Assembly: GCA_905331475.1 (NCBI GenBank)
Contig: CAJNYU010002951.1
Span: 35,829-99,828 of the forward strand
Length of the DNA: 64,000 nt
Source of the DNA: Rotaria socialis
Taxonomy: Eukaryota; Rotifera; Eurotatoria; Philodinida; Philodinidae
Direction: 5' to 3'
In this document: piece by piece, positions 34,400 through 47,778 of the stretch
Layout of the letters: each line of letters begins with the position of its first letter
How positions within the stretch are numbered: position 1 is the stretch's first letter
The notes under the pieces: model-generated
The model's input: only the letters and a program-made list of their open reading frames with translations
What the model was told of the DNA's origin: nothing
The model's database searches: none
Translations under genes and position numbers: made by a program

Positions 34400-34964
34400 T
34401 TAAAACAATTTCACGAATTCATCAAATGAAATTTTGGCATCACCATCTTTATCTAACGATTGAAGCAAGGCATCTATTTCACTTTTTTTAAAGCGTTTTC
34501 CCATTTTAGCCATGATACTTTCAAGTTCTCCAGCTTGAATATAACCTGAGTTATCTTGATCAAATTGACGAAAGGCAGCTCGTAATTCTTGTTCAGAATG
34601 TTTCTTAAAAAACGATTCGCTCATTACACGACAAAATTCCTCAAATCCAATTTGACCTTTTCAAAAAACAAATTATGAATAATCACTTTTCATATCAAAT
34701 TCTTCTTCTATACATACCACTTTTGTCTGTGTCCATTGCTACAACTAACGTTTTTAATTGGCTATCATTTAATTTAATATTTAACGCCTTCAGCACATTT
34801 CCTAATTCCTTTTCAGATATTTGACCAGATTTATCTGTGAATAGATGAGAAAAGAATAGTTTCTTTAGGTAAACTATTGTCTATTCTATTTCAATACCTG
34901 AATCGAAAATATTGAAAGCGTCTTGCAATTCTTGACGCTGAGCAGCTGTAAGCGAGGTTGCCAT
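34400..34964 (-). CDS. Calmodulin-like four-EF-hand calcium sensor
   Basis: Three exons on the minus strand (34964-34898, 34834-34718, 34656-34400) give 146 residues, almost the length of calmodulin. Four canonical EF-hand loops are intact: DSDKSGQISEKE, DTDKSGQIGFEE, DQDNSGYIQAGE and DKDGDAKISFDE, each with Asp at position 1 and Glu at position 12. The N-terminus (MATSLTAAQRQELQDAFNIF) and several linker residues differ from true calmodulin, which is almost invariant in animals, so this is a calmodulin-like or troponin-C-like paralogue. No signal or membrane segment; expected cytosolic. Its 3' end faces that of the opsin pseudogene, 91 bases away. Confidence 0.92.
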
Positions 34965-37900
34965 TTATAGAAATCGACTGCAGAGTTATATTTCAAAAAG
35001 AGAAAAAAATCAACTCTTCAAATATGACATACGCAATACAGAGGTAAAGAAAAGAAAAAAACTCAGTCACTATGGATTTATAAGTATGCCTTAATTATTG
35101 ACAGCAGTATTGTATTTCTTGTCGCCAAAAAAATATTTAAGTGTGAGTGTGGCAATATATTTACACTTGAGTGACGGTGAGAAAAATTCTCTTTTTTTCC
35201 ATTAAAAGTAATATTTACTTTTAACACTCCGAGCCTTTATTATTTCAGTAAAAAAATAAAAGTGTATGAATATATTACAAAAAAAGAATAAATGTATATA
35301 TTATCATACGCACATGTTGTCGTCATGAAGACTGTGCACGTTAATATGCGATTTAAAAAAATCTAGGCTCCATTACGTTAAATTTTTATTGTTGTTGAAA
35401 ACAGTACAAGTTGTAAACCTTCACGGTTCATAATTGAAGATGGAGAATGAGATGATATCTGTCTATTCAGACGCTGTTTACACACTGACATATGACAACG
35501 TACACCTATTGATTTGATTTTCTTTCATTTTTTACGATGGAATAGCAGAAAAATATTTTTAATTTTTAATAATAATAGTTCACTTTAACATTGTTGCTAG
35601 TTTTAAATCGCAAAGCGTCAAATGACAGACATTGAAGATCGAAATGTCTCTTAAAAAGCTCACTAATTAATTAAATAGAAGAACGACAACGAATGTTCTT
35701 GTTGTGTCAAGGTGCATCCCATGTCAAAAAATTACAAGACTCACGAGATAGTGGAGCCTGGAAGAAGAGCATGCTAAATCCGAAGGAATTTCTTTTGATA
35801 CAAAATAAATGTTCACGTCTCATTACATGAATGCGTGCTTTTTCTCAGGGTGTTTTTGTTTCACTCAATGGTGGTCAATTTGCCATAAATCTCAGACTAG
35901 ACTTCATGGAAAAGTTTTTAGGTATAAAAGTCATTTCTTTTGTAATAAAATAGCATATAAATATAGTTCTTTTGAGCTATCCAATTTTCCAAGAGTCGTT
36001 TGTTTTATGTTATGATAGTTTCGAAGTGCATATCTAGTCCCTTTTTCTGAAATACAATGGAACTCAAAAAAAAAAACATTTATATTCAATATCATACGGA
36101 CGGTAGAAAATTCAACGATACAATAATTTTTCACATCTATAAATTAATATCGAGATGATATATTATTGAATGAATAGACTGACAAAAATTGTTAGAATTC
36201 TTCTTATATTATTTTTCCTTATATGAAAAACAGATTTCAGTAAATGAATTAAACGAGTCAAACCGAATTGAAATAAATTCGTTTGCCTTAATTCTCTCAT
36301 ATATATCCGAGATATCGTGACGTGAAAAATTAAAGAATTAATTTCGACCATTACCACTATCACTGGTTCATCAGAAATATATTTTTGATTCAAATGTTCT
36401 CTTTTAGTATTTACTGAGTAAACATTCATATATTACATAGTAATCATTAAAAAAATACAAGCACAATATATAATCACCTGATGTTTTCTTCCATCCTTTG
36501 TTTTGAACGATATTTTACAAAGAGCAAAAATGTCGTATCTCACGGCTTGGCATGTACTACTATAAATTGTAATATCTAGGTTTTTAAATATAATTCTAAT
36601 CAATTCGTTGAATGCATTCTCAATATACAAATGTTGTAAATCTTTAAATATTGTCGAATATATATAAATGTAGGATCATTCAATCTTCCAGTATCTATCA
36701 CAAGTACGCCATGAACATCTTTCTACATGCATTCCTTCGCACTGACACGTATGAAATAGCAATTGAATGGTTCATTAGTTTCTGATTCTAAATGAAGAAT
36801 GAAAGTGGCATTTTTATGAGTTAACACTTGAAAAGTTGTCTCAACATTCTCTGCAGCAATACTTTATACATTTGAAAAATGTTAATTATCTTCAAAAAAA
36901 TAGTTGGTATCCTTTTTTAGACGAGTAGATGATCTCAGAGACTTTCTCTTAGTTGTATGACTGTTATAACAAATAAAAGTAAGGCAACATGACATAGGTA
37001 GATTTAGAACACACGATTTCTCAGAAAACCAATAGAACACACATCACCGCCGTCAGTTGGTCTTTTCCCTATTCGACTCGATTGATAGCTGTACAAATTG
37101 TCATTGATTTGAACCCGTTTCTAATTTGACGACTGATTCAAAGAGAAAGCAAGTCAAGTAAGCATTAATGCTTGTGATACATGTGCAATTAGCGTCAAAC
37201 AGTAAAGAACCGCCATGGCTAATGATCATTCCTTTAAAAGTCTATAGTGATTTTATACATTTTATTGTACGATTATGTGATATATGAACACTTTCTCAAT
37301 ATAAGACTATTGGCAAATAATAAAAACAAGTCATCAGAACAGAAGGATTTTATTACTTTTCACAGGATCGCAGTTCAGGATTATATTTATGAAGAATGTC
37401 TTATTAAATCTTTTCAGATGTTACCAAGCTTGATTAGAATCTATTAAAAGCACGAATTTACACCCTTTATTGTGTACTACACAAATTTTAATCTCCAGAT
37501 TTATCTTCTACATAAAAGAACTGCCAAACAAGCACACATTCGATAGACATCATTGCGTGTATGTTGTCGCTTCCGTCGTCATGTTAAATCAGTACACGCA
37601 AATGTTCATCGTATCTTCTTTTTCCTTTTGATTCTCAAAACAACGATCTGTCCACCCATTTCCGTCATTATTTTTTTCCTTCTCTTCAATGTCGGTCAGC
37701 ATTAGGACAAAACTCATTAAAAAAAAAAAGGAATGGAATAGAAAGAGACAAGTGGAAAAATGCATCGATGATAAATAATTGCTCTGGGGGTGCGTCTGTC
37801 TATATATTTTCTTGTATTGAATAAAAACAAACGTTTTTTTTTATCTATGTCAGTCAAGTATTTTCGAAAAATCGGCCAGATGTCTATCTATCTTTTAACT

Positions 37901-38469
37901 CGTATATCAATCAATTGTAATTTCAAAGACCCTGAATGCAGGGATGAAAGCTTTTATTTTTCACATATGATACGGTCGATCAATCAATATCGAGTGAGAA
38001 AGAGAGAGCGACAATTCAAACATCTGATGAGCTCATTATTATTTTTTTCTCGTTCTCATATTTGAACATATGTATTTTTTTCTTTCGTGATAAAAGATAG
38101 AGAGAGAGAGAGAGAGGGAGAAAAGACAATGGAAGCGATTCTCTCTTCTGATAATTGTTCAATTGCATTATGATTCACTGCGAGTCGATTCGCACATTTT
38201 TGATCAGACAGAGGACAACACTAATTTTCGTATTCTAATCATCCTTTATTTATTGATTATCTTGATTAAATTGTGAACATTTTCTTTCGTATATATAATA
38301 AAAGTGATGTTTCTAGAAATAATGTATCATTCTATATTGAATTCAACGTAAGTAAAAGTTATTCCATCGTCAATATTTAACATACGGATAGATTTAACAA
38401 TTAAATTAAACATATCCATCTGTTTAAATACATATAGGCAATAATTAAATCGGATTATTTTTAGATTTA
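34965..38469. other. Long intergenic region with one coding-like patch
   Basis: About 3.5 kb. Apart from the patch at 35678-35930 there is only a (GA)n tract at about 38098-38117 and A/T-rich sequence. No gene, RNA or element is recognised. Confidence 0.45.
35678..35930 (+). pseudogene. Coding-like remnant of unknown family
   Basis: A frame reading EERQRMFLLCQGASHVKKLQ, then SGAWKKSMLNPKEFLLIQNK, reaches TGA at 35828-35830. One frame over, sequence continues plausibly as MRAFSQGVFVSLNGGQFAIN then LRLDFMEKFLG. The amino-acid make-up is coding-like and the two halves are adjacent, which suggests one frameshifted relic. No family recognised. Confidence 0.35.
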
Positions 38470-39753
38470 ATGAAGAAAATCGACGGTTTCCAAAAGACCG
38501 ATTCATTTCGGTATGATCGTAACAGTTCTGCTTCAACTATTTCATTGTCATCCTCGTCGGGTTATGGTTCACGTTTGAGTTTATCTCATGCTGCTCCTTC
38601 ATCATCATCATCATCATCATCATCGTCTAGTCGTCGTATTAGTATTACAAAATATATTAAAGAGAAATTATCACGACACAAAAGTTTAGCATCACTTGTC
38701 CTATCATCATCAAGAACAGAAATGAACAATCCAAATACAGATATCTATGATCATGTATGGAATTTAGAAGAACAAATTGAAAAAGTTCGTTTAACCATAA
38801 ATAAACAACTACAATTCGATGCTCAATCTGTTATTTCAATGTCAGTTGATGCACCACAACCAAGATGTCATCGAATAGAGTAAGATGTTCTTACATATTT
38901 ATTTTTGCACTTCCTTTAACCTTGTAATAAATTCATATTCACTTTCATCCATTCATCCATGTCGCGTGATGAATAGAATAATGTCTCAAATTACATACAG
39001 ATGTATGTGTGTGTGTGCAGACATAGATGGCCTGGAGATTATTGTTGTTTCGTCTACACACACACACTTGAGCGCATAGCATCTAATTGCAATGATCCTA
39101 TACGTATATGAAAGACAATAGAGTGTCAATGGTAACGATAATCAAATTTTCATTGTTAGCTATGGTTGATTAACGCACTAGTGAATATTTTATTGATGAA
39201 TAGCTTTTCCTGAACATCTGTTCTGATAAGAAATTATCTTAAATTACAATATTAAACAAAATCATAAAAGATAATCAATTTTTTTCTATTCCTGTTGTTG
39301 ATTATTTTTAGTGATCAAAATATACTATCGGCTGCAGCATGGTATCAAGAAGGTTTATCAGAGGATATTTGCGTAGAATATTTAAATTATGATGAGAAAT
39401 CAATAGGATCATTTTTTATTCGATGCAATTATAACCATTCAGATTCTCCATATATTTTATCAATTAAAACTACTCGAACATCAATTGAACATTTTTTTAT
39501 TCAACAAACATTCGATAATCATACGTATCGTATACAGGTTTGTTTAATCATAGATTCTTTTCTTTGATCTTATTTATCTATTATTACATAGGGTTCGTTA
39601 AAAACATTTGCTAATTTAAGTACACTTGTTATTCATCATACAGTAATGCGGGAAAATCTGCCTGTTGCACTTGTCTTGCCATTAACGTATTCGACATTAA
39701 ATAGCCCACAGCACTCATCATCATTAGGTATTATTCGTTCCGTACGATTCTAG
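38470..39753 (+). CDS. SH2-domain protein, tensin C-terminal type
   Basis: Three exons (38470-38879, 39312-39537, 39592-39753) give 265 residues. The first half is Ser-rich and disordered (a run of 11 Ser encoded by TCA repeats), followed by a helical stretch containing NLEEQIEKVRLTINKQLQ. The second half is an SH2 domain: AAWYQEGLSEDICVEYLN, then IGSFFIRCNYN with the FLVR-type Arg that binds phosphotyrosine, a YILSIK strand, EHFFIQQTF, and FANLSTLVIHHTVMRENLPV. The long insert and last block resemble tensins. The tensin phosphatase/C2 and PTB parts are not found, so this is a short protein or only the 3' end; an AG just before the ATG leaves room for an upstream exon. Likely a cytosolic adaptor. 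Confidence 0.75.
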
Positions 39754-40139
39754 TCTATTTGTTTTGTGTACAGTGTGTATTTATTTATTAATAAAGAAAA
39801 AAACCAACAACAACCTACTGATAGAATGCAGAGCTGTTTTTTCTTCTCATTGCTTAACGCTTTATTCAATGAACGAATAGATCAGAAGAGTATACATTTA
39901 GTGTTAATTGTTCCTTTGGGAAAAGAAGAATGAACGATAGGTGTGTCATGCTGAGATTCATGTGAGAAGAAATTATTACATTATGATTTAAAGGAATTTC
40001 ACATGATGAATCCAAGCAAAAATATTTAATTAGCTATATGACAGATTTTTTAAATAGAATTTTAACTTATTATCGCCAATCATGTGTATCGATATACAAT
40101 TTGTTAAGGGATATCGAACATCTTTTTGATCGTGTTCGG

Positions 40140-40330
40140 CACGTGTTTAAACTTACTCGAATACTTTCAATAAAATGTTCAATTTTCGATGAATTCTAGA
40201 TGTAACGTAGTGATAAATGTCTCAAGGTACATTTCAGTAATTTACGCGGGTAATCAGCCTCAAGAAAATATTTGTTTGAACTGTCACATTGTCTAGTAGT
40301 TATTTCGTCAATCATGACACAGACAAAAAA
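40140..40330. repeat. Possible diverged duplicate of 44.13-44.31 kb
   Basis: Blocks such as ACTTTCAATAAAATGTTCA (40162-40180) against ACTTTCAATAACATGCTCA (44138-44156), and TGTCACATTGTC...TTATTTCGTCAATCATGA against TGTCACATTATC...TTATTTCATGAATGAATAGA, occur in the same order and spacing. Similarity is limited, so this is tentative. Confidence 0.4.
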
Positions 40331-40671
40331 AAGAGTCACATGACTTATCAGTTTTGTGGTTATATTTATCTGTAAGACAATTTCAACAAAATATCTGACA
40401 TTACTTATTCTTCGGTCATAGCAATTATTGCTTTGTGTGAAAGTGAGTTTATAGTCTTCAGTGATAATGAATACAACTTTAAAAATAAGCCTGTCATCTC
40501 AATAAGATGTTACAGAATTAAATGAAAAATATACCACTCGAATAGCTTACAAAGAATTTGCTTTTTACTCACCAATCTCGTTTTGATAGAGTAGTATAAT
40601 TGCGATCCAATAAATATAATTGGATTAAAATGTCTTTCATTGTTAAATCTTATTCAATCTATGTTGCATGA

Positions 40672-40908
40672 TCATGAATTACGATGAATTTCATACATAT
40701 GCGTATTTTCTTCACAAATCGGAAATGAGGGAAGTGCTCCTGTAAGAACATCGACCAGTCCTGCTTCATTAGCATGAGGTAAATCAACTTTAGCGTAGAA
40801 TTGTGCAATGCAAGCATTCAAAATCATATTATAGATAAATTTAAGTCGAATGTCAGTCATAGATGACTTAACTTCCTGTAAAGATATATTTGTATGTAAT
40901 GTCATCAT
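40672..40908 (-). CDS. Unsupported 78-residue frame, possible gene fragment
   Basis: The frame on the minus strand contains coding-like sequence, e.g. LPHANEAGLVDVLTGALPSF then PICEENTHMYEIHRNS, ending at 40672. No upstream exon, promoter context or family can be named, and it sits in gene-poor DNA. It may be a terminal exon of a lost gene. Confidence 0.25.
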   Translation of the reverse strand: MMTLHTNISLQEVKSSMTDIRLKFIYNMILNACIAQFYAKVDLPHANEAGLVDVLTGALPSFPICEENTHMYEIHRNS

Positions 40909-43900
40909 TCATCAAACGATCGGAATACATTAGTTGATAATAATTAGTTTTCATACGAAAGAATTGACATTCAATTTGACCTATACATTTCACATTTAAG
41001 GAAGATGAATATTATAACTTAACAGAATATTTCTGATTATAATCAGTAGAGAGGCGATTAAGAAATAAAATGAAGGTTAACTATAAAATTTGCTTCCTAT
41101 TGTAAAGTAAAAAAATCAATTTTTTTGATTCTTGTCATCATTGATCTCAATTAATAAATAGTCTTTTCTAAACAGCTGGATGTACGCTCCTTTTTTAAAT
41201 CCTATCTACCTTCACTAGTTATTTGATTTTCGAAAACGAAGAAAGAACTGGTGGATATATCTTTTCAAATGATGCGATAAGAAATACCTTGCATTCGATA
41301 GTTTTTTAAGTTGCAGCAAGAATTCGAGTGGAAAAATGGGTAACTCATGTGCGGTTTTTTAATGAATTTTTCAAATTAAATCGGCTAAAATCTCTTCATC
41401 ATTGAGATTTTGAGAACATTGTCACGTTTTCTTCTAATAGATGTAACTCAATGCTCAATTATTTCTAACGATGAACATGCCTTCAACCATCAACTCCCTT
41501 TTATTTTTCTCAAAGTACGGAAGTAATGAGAAAACGAAATTTTTTTTTTGAACTTAAGCACGACGATGTTTGGCATATGCTGGATTTTTGAGTCATTGGA
41601 GCTTGAAATTGGGAAGCGATATGCACCTTGAAAACTGTTCTCAATGTTGTTGATTGACTACACAAAAATACAATGATAGTCTAATATGATCAAATTACTT
41701 TATTGTTCGTTGACAAAAGTTGTCACTAGACTAGGACAGATTTTTTACAACTGTCTGCTGATTAAACGCCTAAATTTCTTCCTGAAATCTTTCGACAAAT
41801 AAAGAACCGCACTAGAAAATCAAATATCCAATTGAAAAAGTCGCTTTTACATTCAAACATAGTTTCATTGAAAAATGAAAGACTTTCAATCCGACACTAA
41901 CAAATCACTGAATGATTTCGTGATGTTATGTTGCAACTAATTTGAAAATAAGATAAAAGACATAGCCCTTAATTCATTTGAAATCAAGTAAAACGTAATT
42001 GTTTTTATTATCAATACAGTTCATTCGAATGATTCAATCTTAAGTATATTGCTACTAATGAAGACTTAGATCTTCAGTAGCGATCGAAAAGGTATTTGCA
42101 AATTGCTCCAATCAAAACTCCCTATGAGAAAAAAACTAAATTTGAAATGCATAAACCATCTTTGTGGGGCTCTTCAATAAAACTCGAGCCCAATCGCGGT
42201 AGGTCGCTTAGACACTTGTTGCGTCCCAGCAAGCTATGTTTCATCAATTTCGATTACAAATTATCATAGCGACTCTTGGTGACTTGCGTATGATGCATTT
42301 CTATTTGTTTTCTGAATTTTTATGGTGCATTGAATGATTCACAGTAGTCCGTTTTAACATCGAACGATAATTCCGATTTTTCAAATAGTCTCGACGCATC
42401 ATCCATCTTGAATTTGATTTTATACTGAAGTACATAGATGATGATAAGAAGTCGACACTAGACAAGCAACATTTAAATCTACACTTTTTTAAAGTGATAC
42501 TATTGTAGTCTAGTCCGTGTAACTGACATGAATATTTTAAGCTACTCGTTTTTAAGTTGATTTAATTCACTAGTCTACTTGAACAAGTAGCGACAACAAT
42601 GAGAAGCGATGATGTTTTTGAAGTGAAATCGAATCGCGACCAGATTATGCTATTCCAGGCCATTGTTTAATACAGTAGCGGTAAATTGCCATCGTACTAA
42701 AAAAACATAGATTGTTATATTTGATGTATGTAGAATTAGAAATGTTTGTCAATTGTTAAATTTACGAAAGTTATTTTTCTGATCGTTATTCACTCTTCAT
42801 ATTTTTAATCATAACAAGCACCTTGACACAAATAGGGAAATCAAAACATCGAACCCGAAGACTTCCATCGAGCCTAATAGTCTACATGAGAAGCTAATAA
42901 AAGTTTTGTCAGTATCTATAATCTTTCAAACTTGAAATCCAGAAGTTTTCTCTGTTTCATAATATTGATATTGAATGTACCGATTGTGGAAACAGTTTTT
43001 GGTTCAGTTTTCTTTTGCAATCAATACAATATCAACGAGCAAAATTCCTATCTATCTGATGGTCTTTACATGGTTTTATCGACATTTATTTTAGTGAGGT
43101 GCATGATTGCTATTGACGAAAGACGATATTACAACTGCAAACTTGCGTGTTGAGAATTATTCTTGTATATTCTATTGACGAAAAAACATGCACGATGGAA
43201 CCTCATGTATTCTTATACGTGTTACCAAATTTTTATTTAGTTTAGTCATTTTCTCAAGCAAGTTTTTCAGTTCAATTCATACATCGCAGCGCTTGTCAGG
43301 GTTCCAGCGAAAAAATTATTTTCAAAGGACGTCCCCCTCGGAATTTGTCAGGACACTGCGATGTATGGACTTCAATTATAAAATTTCAAGGTTCCTAAAA
43401 AAACAAACTACGTTGTCATTTCTTCTTCGATCAGGGTATACGCTCATTACAAATAGAATTTCTTCTATTTGATCTATGCAGTACATAACTTAACTAGACA
43501 GGAAAGTGTTGTTGGGTGATGTTCATTAGAATCCTGATTAGTTCATAGCCGTGCACCTTTGTATGACTCGTCGTTCCTTGAACGATTCTTTTTATCGTAC
43601 CAGTTCTGACACTCAACCGCTGAATTCTAAGGAAAGATTTGACCATTGAAAGTCTCATACTTTATGAGATATTTCTATGACTGATTTCCGTACTGTTTGT
43701 TTTTTAATTATAAAGCAAATGAAAATCATATCGAAAGTCAATTGCACTCTCGTGATCATAACATCAGAATTCACCATCAATTTGAAGTTGTCACACTTCA
43801 GCAGCCCAAAAGGTGAAGTTCGATATGAGTATCTCATTATAACTGACGTAACTAAATATTCATGTGTTTTATTTTCAAACTTGTACAACTTTTTTTATGT

Positions 43901-46845
43901 GATTGTTAAAAAAATAGATCTATTATTTTTTTAAACGAAAAAAAGATTTGACGTTCGTTCTTAATGTGATATCCGTTCTTCAATCTGCTTTCAAAAGAAA
44001 ATAATGATGTGTAATTCATTTTTTTCATAGTATAAAGTTAATTAACTGCGTCAACAACTAATTATTGAAACTTGAATCTGAATCGCCGACTGGGTTTTTG
44101 ATATTTTCTAGAATGTACTTGAAAATAATGTAGTAACACTTTCAATAACATGCTCAGTTTAAAATGAATTCAAGGTTCAAATTGTGCATGCACATTTCTT
44201 TGCATACGTTTCTGTAATTAATGCACATTAATGAGCTGAAAAGGACGTTTTTTTTTGTATTGTCACATTATCAAGCAATTATTTCATGAATGAATAGACA
44301 GGCAACCTTCTTCAAGAGAAAAAATTGATACATATGCTTATGAATTTTTACATAAACTTGTCCGCAAATAAAAAACATCCACAAAGTTGTTTGGCTAAAA
44401 TTGAGTACTGAGAGTTTTTTACATCATCCTCATTGGCTACGAGCAATGTTTTCTTTGCAAAAGTATTTCTACAAGAATATTCGACAGTCATTTTTTTAGC
44501 TGTTTAAGAAAAATCAATTTTATCATAAAATTTTGTAATCAAATCACTCAAATTGAATATCGATTTTCGATGTCGATGACTTGGTATCTTCTGAAGATAA
44601 ATTGCAATCACGCATCAATTACTACTGCACATACATCTATTGATAGTAATCAAACAGTTGACATTCGATTTAATACATGTATTCATATTGATTTCATACT
44701 CATGAAATTTGAGCATTACAGTTTTATTTCGTATTTATTCTTACGAAAAGAGAATAAAATCGATTAGGAAATCAAATAGATGATTTCATTACTAACAATG
44801 AAGTTAATGAAGTATCACATCAGAAGAAACGATATTTTGATTTTGATTTCTTATATATAATTATAGGACTAAAAGATTTTCGTTCATTAACAGATAAATA
44901 TTGCTTTTGATTTTTATATAATACGTGCATAGAAAACAATAATCAATTAATTCTATTGGCTTTTATTGATATATGTGAAGAAACAGATCGATTTTCATCT
45001 CATGAAATATTCTCTTGTCATCCTTTTAAGATAAAAGTAAATATGAGCTTATTTGCATGATATAAGTTCTACATAACGTTCAATATCGGATCAAGAGATA
45101 TGTTAAATCAATAATGATTTTGACGGTTTTACTTTAATAAACTTATTTTTTTCTATGTTATAAAATAAAGTGAAGAAAATGTCAGATCTTGTAATTATTT
45201 CGTTGGTATTAACGATAGCAAATCGAAATCCTTGACTATGATAAAATTAAGATGAGAAGGTCAAAGTAGGTCGTTTAACATAATATTTTTGTCGTTTTCT
45301 ATTTGTGTGTGTGTAAATTTAGTCTTCTACCGAATGTTTTGCTTATACTTTAAATATTGAATAAAATGAATTTGAAAATACTTTAAAACAATAGTTGTAT
45401 CATACCTCAATCAGCTTAATGGATGCCCACTGTGATTTTCAAATATGATGTCCATCCTATTAAAAGTTCATTGTATAAGTTATTCATTTTACGATTATAT
45501 CCTACGAATACTTGCATCTACCATTTATTTATTTTTCTCATCTCGAGTCCGTAGAACAAGAAAAAGCGATCGATAAATCAGTCTTTAAATTGAGTTTATA
45601 ATTATATAGAGCATTTCAGCGGATTCATTTTTATAATGATAAACTAATAGATTGATGTAATTTTTCAGACTTGAAATATCGCGCTCTCGTGCCAGTGTCT
45701 TTATCCATGTAAAATAGCTAAAATGAAATTTATGACATCCACTTATAACATGTCTCGCCTATTGTTAGGTGCTAAAACAACAGATTTAATGCAACTAATA
45801 AAAAATTATGAATAATCATGAAAAAAAGTAATTAGCCTATTCGACACTTGCAATGTTCGAATAATATGCGTGTTCTTACTAATATAAAAAGTATATAGCC
45901 TAGAATACGACGTTTAATTTTATAACACAGATTTTGATGCATACGTTTATCTGATATCGATTCTTTTATTCCGATAGATTTATGGTCATCAATGAGAGTA
46001 GATATATAGTAAAGATATTCATTATAAATGACGTCATAGACCCATGGTTCGTCCTATTTTACCTACAGTTTTTTAATCGATTGATAATTGAATTATAATG
46101 TTTGCATAAAAAAATAAATATATTATAAACGAATAATATGCTTGTTCTCAGAGTATTGATAGAATTTCTTTTATATCATAAATCAAAAGCCAGACATTTT
46201 TATCGTAATATTATTAAATCGTATTGAAATCGAATCCATACCTTTCTTTTTTATGCATAATATCGAACCTTTTTTTTTCCTATGAAAATAACCTTGTACT
46301 TTGTTGAATCTAAAGTTCAATTCATCGACGAAATCAAGCGAAAAAAGTGAAGTATCATCAACGACAACCTATTGTTCGTTAGTATAAATAAATTTCATCG
46401 TTCAATACTTCAAGTATTTACATGTACAATACGAAAATGGAATATTTCCTGATTTATTTAGTGACATGCAATTTTTCTTTTCTCTTTTTCTATGTTTAAC
46501 CGGTCTCCTGATTCCATTGAGATGCCCATAAATAAATAAGATTCAATTTACTATTAAGTTGATGCGATTGGTTGACCGACTTCTGTCCTTAAACTGTGTA
46601 TATGTTTCATCGTAATGATCCTTTCGACGTGCTCAAATCACGTATGTTGCGTGATGGCCTTCACGTCGTCCTACACTTTTTTCTCTCTCTTATATTCTCT
46701 CATTCTTTTTTTGCATACTTTTGTGCTCAGCTCCCTTCTTTTTTTACACCGTGATCTTGATTTTACCATTTTCTTTTCTTCGATTTCTTCCTTTCCCTGT
46801 TGCTCGCAGACATTATTTGATCACATAAAATAAACGAACATCACG

Positions 46846-47502
46846 ATGGATAACTGGGCAATATCGAAAGATGATTTATATGGGCCACCACCAGCTTATT
46901 CCAGTAGGAACAATTATGAAAACTCTCCGCCAATACCACCACCATCATATTCACCATCAATATATGTTATACCTGTTAGAGATCTTCAGTATCAAGAACG
47001 ATTATCTTGTCATGCGTCTATTATTTTACCGAAAATATTTACTCGATATTTACTTGGAACAGGACTTGTTCATATGGTTATTGGATTAGCAGCTATTGTT
47101 AGTGAGATTATATTAACTATTATGAATGAATCGTATTCATTTACAGGCCTTTGGTCAGGTGCATTAATTATTTTATTAGGAATCGATCTGATTCTGTTTA
47201 TGAGCCGTTCAAATATGCGAATATGTTCGTTACAACGATTACAATTTGTACATATGGCAATGTGTTTAGTTTCGATCGTTGCATTGATTCTTACATCGAT
47301 TAATCTCGCATCTGATTCGTGTTATAAACTATTTTTAGGTCCAGATCGATGTGAAAATTCATCGCTGTCCATTAAAATAGTTCTTGTTATATTATTTTCT
47401 TTTACGTTTGTACACATATGTATTACAACTGTATTGACATTTATTTATCTGAGCAAAGCCCATCGATTGGTGGTAACAAGAAATGACAGTACAAATGTCT
47501 AA
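46846..47502 (+). CDS. Four-TM membrane protein with PPxY motif
   Basis: An intron-free frame of 218 residues. The N-terminal 60 residues are cytoplasmic-looking and Pro/Tyr-rich (GPPPAYS, PPIPPPSYSPS); PPAY fits the PPxY motif recognised by WW domains of NEDD4-type ubiquitin ligases. Four hydrophobic segments follow at about residues 70-92, 98-120, 132-152 and 178-202. A loop between the third and fourth carries two Cys and an Asn-Ser-Ser glycosylation site (DSCYKLFLGPDRCENSS). The layout resembles MARVEL/MS4A/TMEM-type tetraspan proteins, but no family can be named with confidence. The Kozak context is CACGATGG. An intron-free gene is unusual in this window and could reflect retroposition. 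Confidence 0.75.
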   Translation: MDNWAISKDDLYGPPPAYSSRNNYENSPPIPPPSYSPSIYVIPVRDLQYQERLSCHASIILPKIFTRYLLGTGLVHMVIGLAAIVSEIILTIMNESYSFTGLWSGALIILLGIDLILFMSRSNMRICSLQRLQFVHMAMCLVSIVALILTSINLASDSCYKLFLGPDRCENSSLSIKIVLVILFSFTFVHICITTVLTFIYLSKAHRLVVTRNDSTNV

Positions 47503-47778
47503 TGTATTCGTTTATTGTATTGTATTTTATTTTATTTTAAAATAGTTGTCTTTATTGTTCTCTTCTTTTATCATGCGAAACAGAGAAGAAGAAAAAAAAA
47601 TATCAGATAAATAATTTTCCTTATTCAATACGCCTTGTGCACATGACATGTAATGAGTAAAATAAACAGACCGAGAAAATCGACTTCGCCCTTCTCATGC
47701 TTTTCTACTAGCGAATATTATTGTTTTTGTTTTTCTTCTGAATCGAACATAATCAGCTGAATAAGTCGTCGAAATAAT

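Larger units (their letters stand above)
39754..46845. other. 7-kb gene-poor region
   Basis: No intact gene is supported. It contains a possible diverged duplication (40140-40330 against 44130-44310), an isolated minus-strand coding-like frame at 40672-40908, and a small inverted pair, CATACATCGCAG at 43278-43289 and inverted at 43356-43367. Other open frames, such as the one at 42932-43153 with a hydrophobic start, have no supporting splice context. Confidence 0.45.

Noticed and set aside
43278-43367. Small inverted pair CATACATCGCAG with TTCAATT nearby on both sides
   Set aside because: The arms are only 12 bases and the would-be target duplication is offset by three bases on the right; too weak to call an element.
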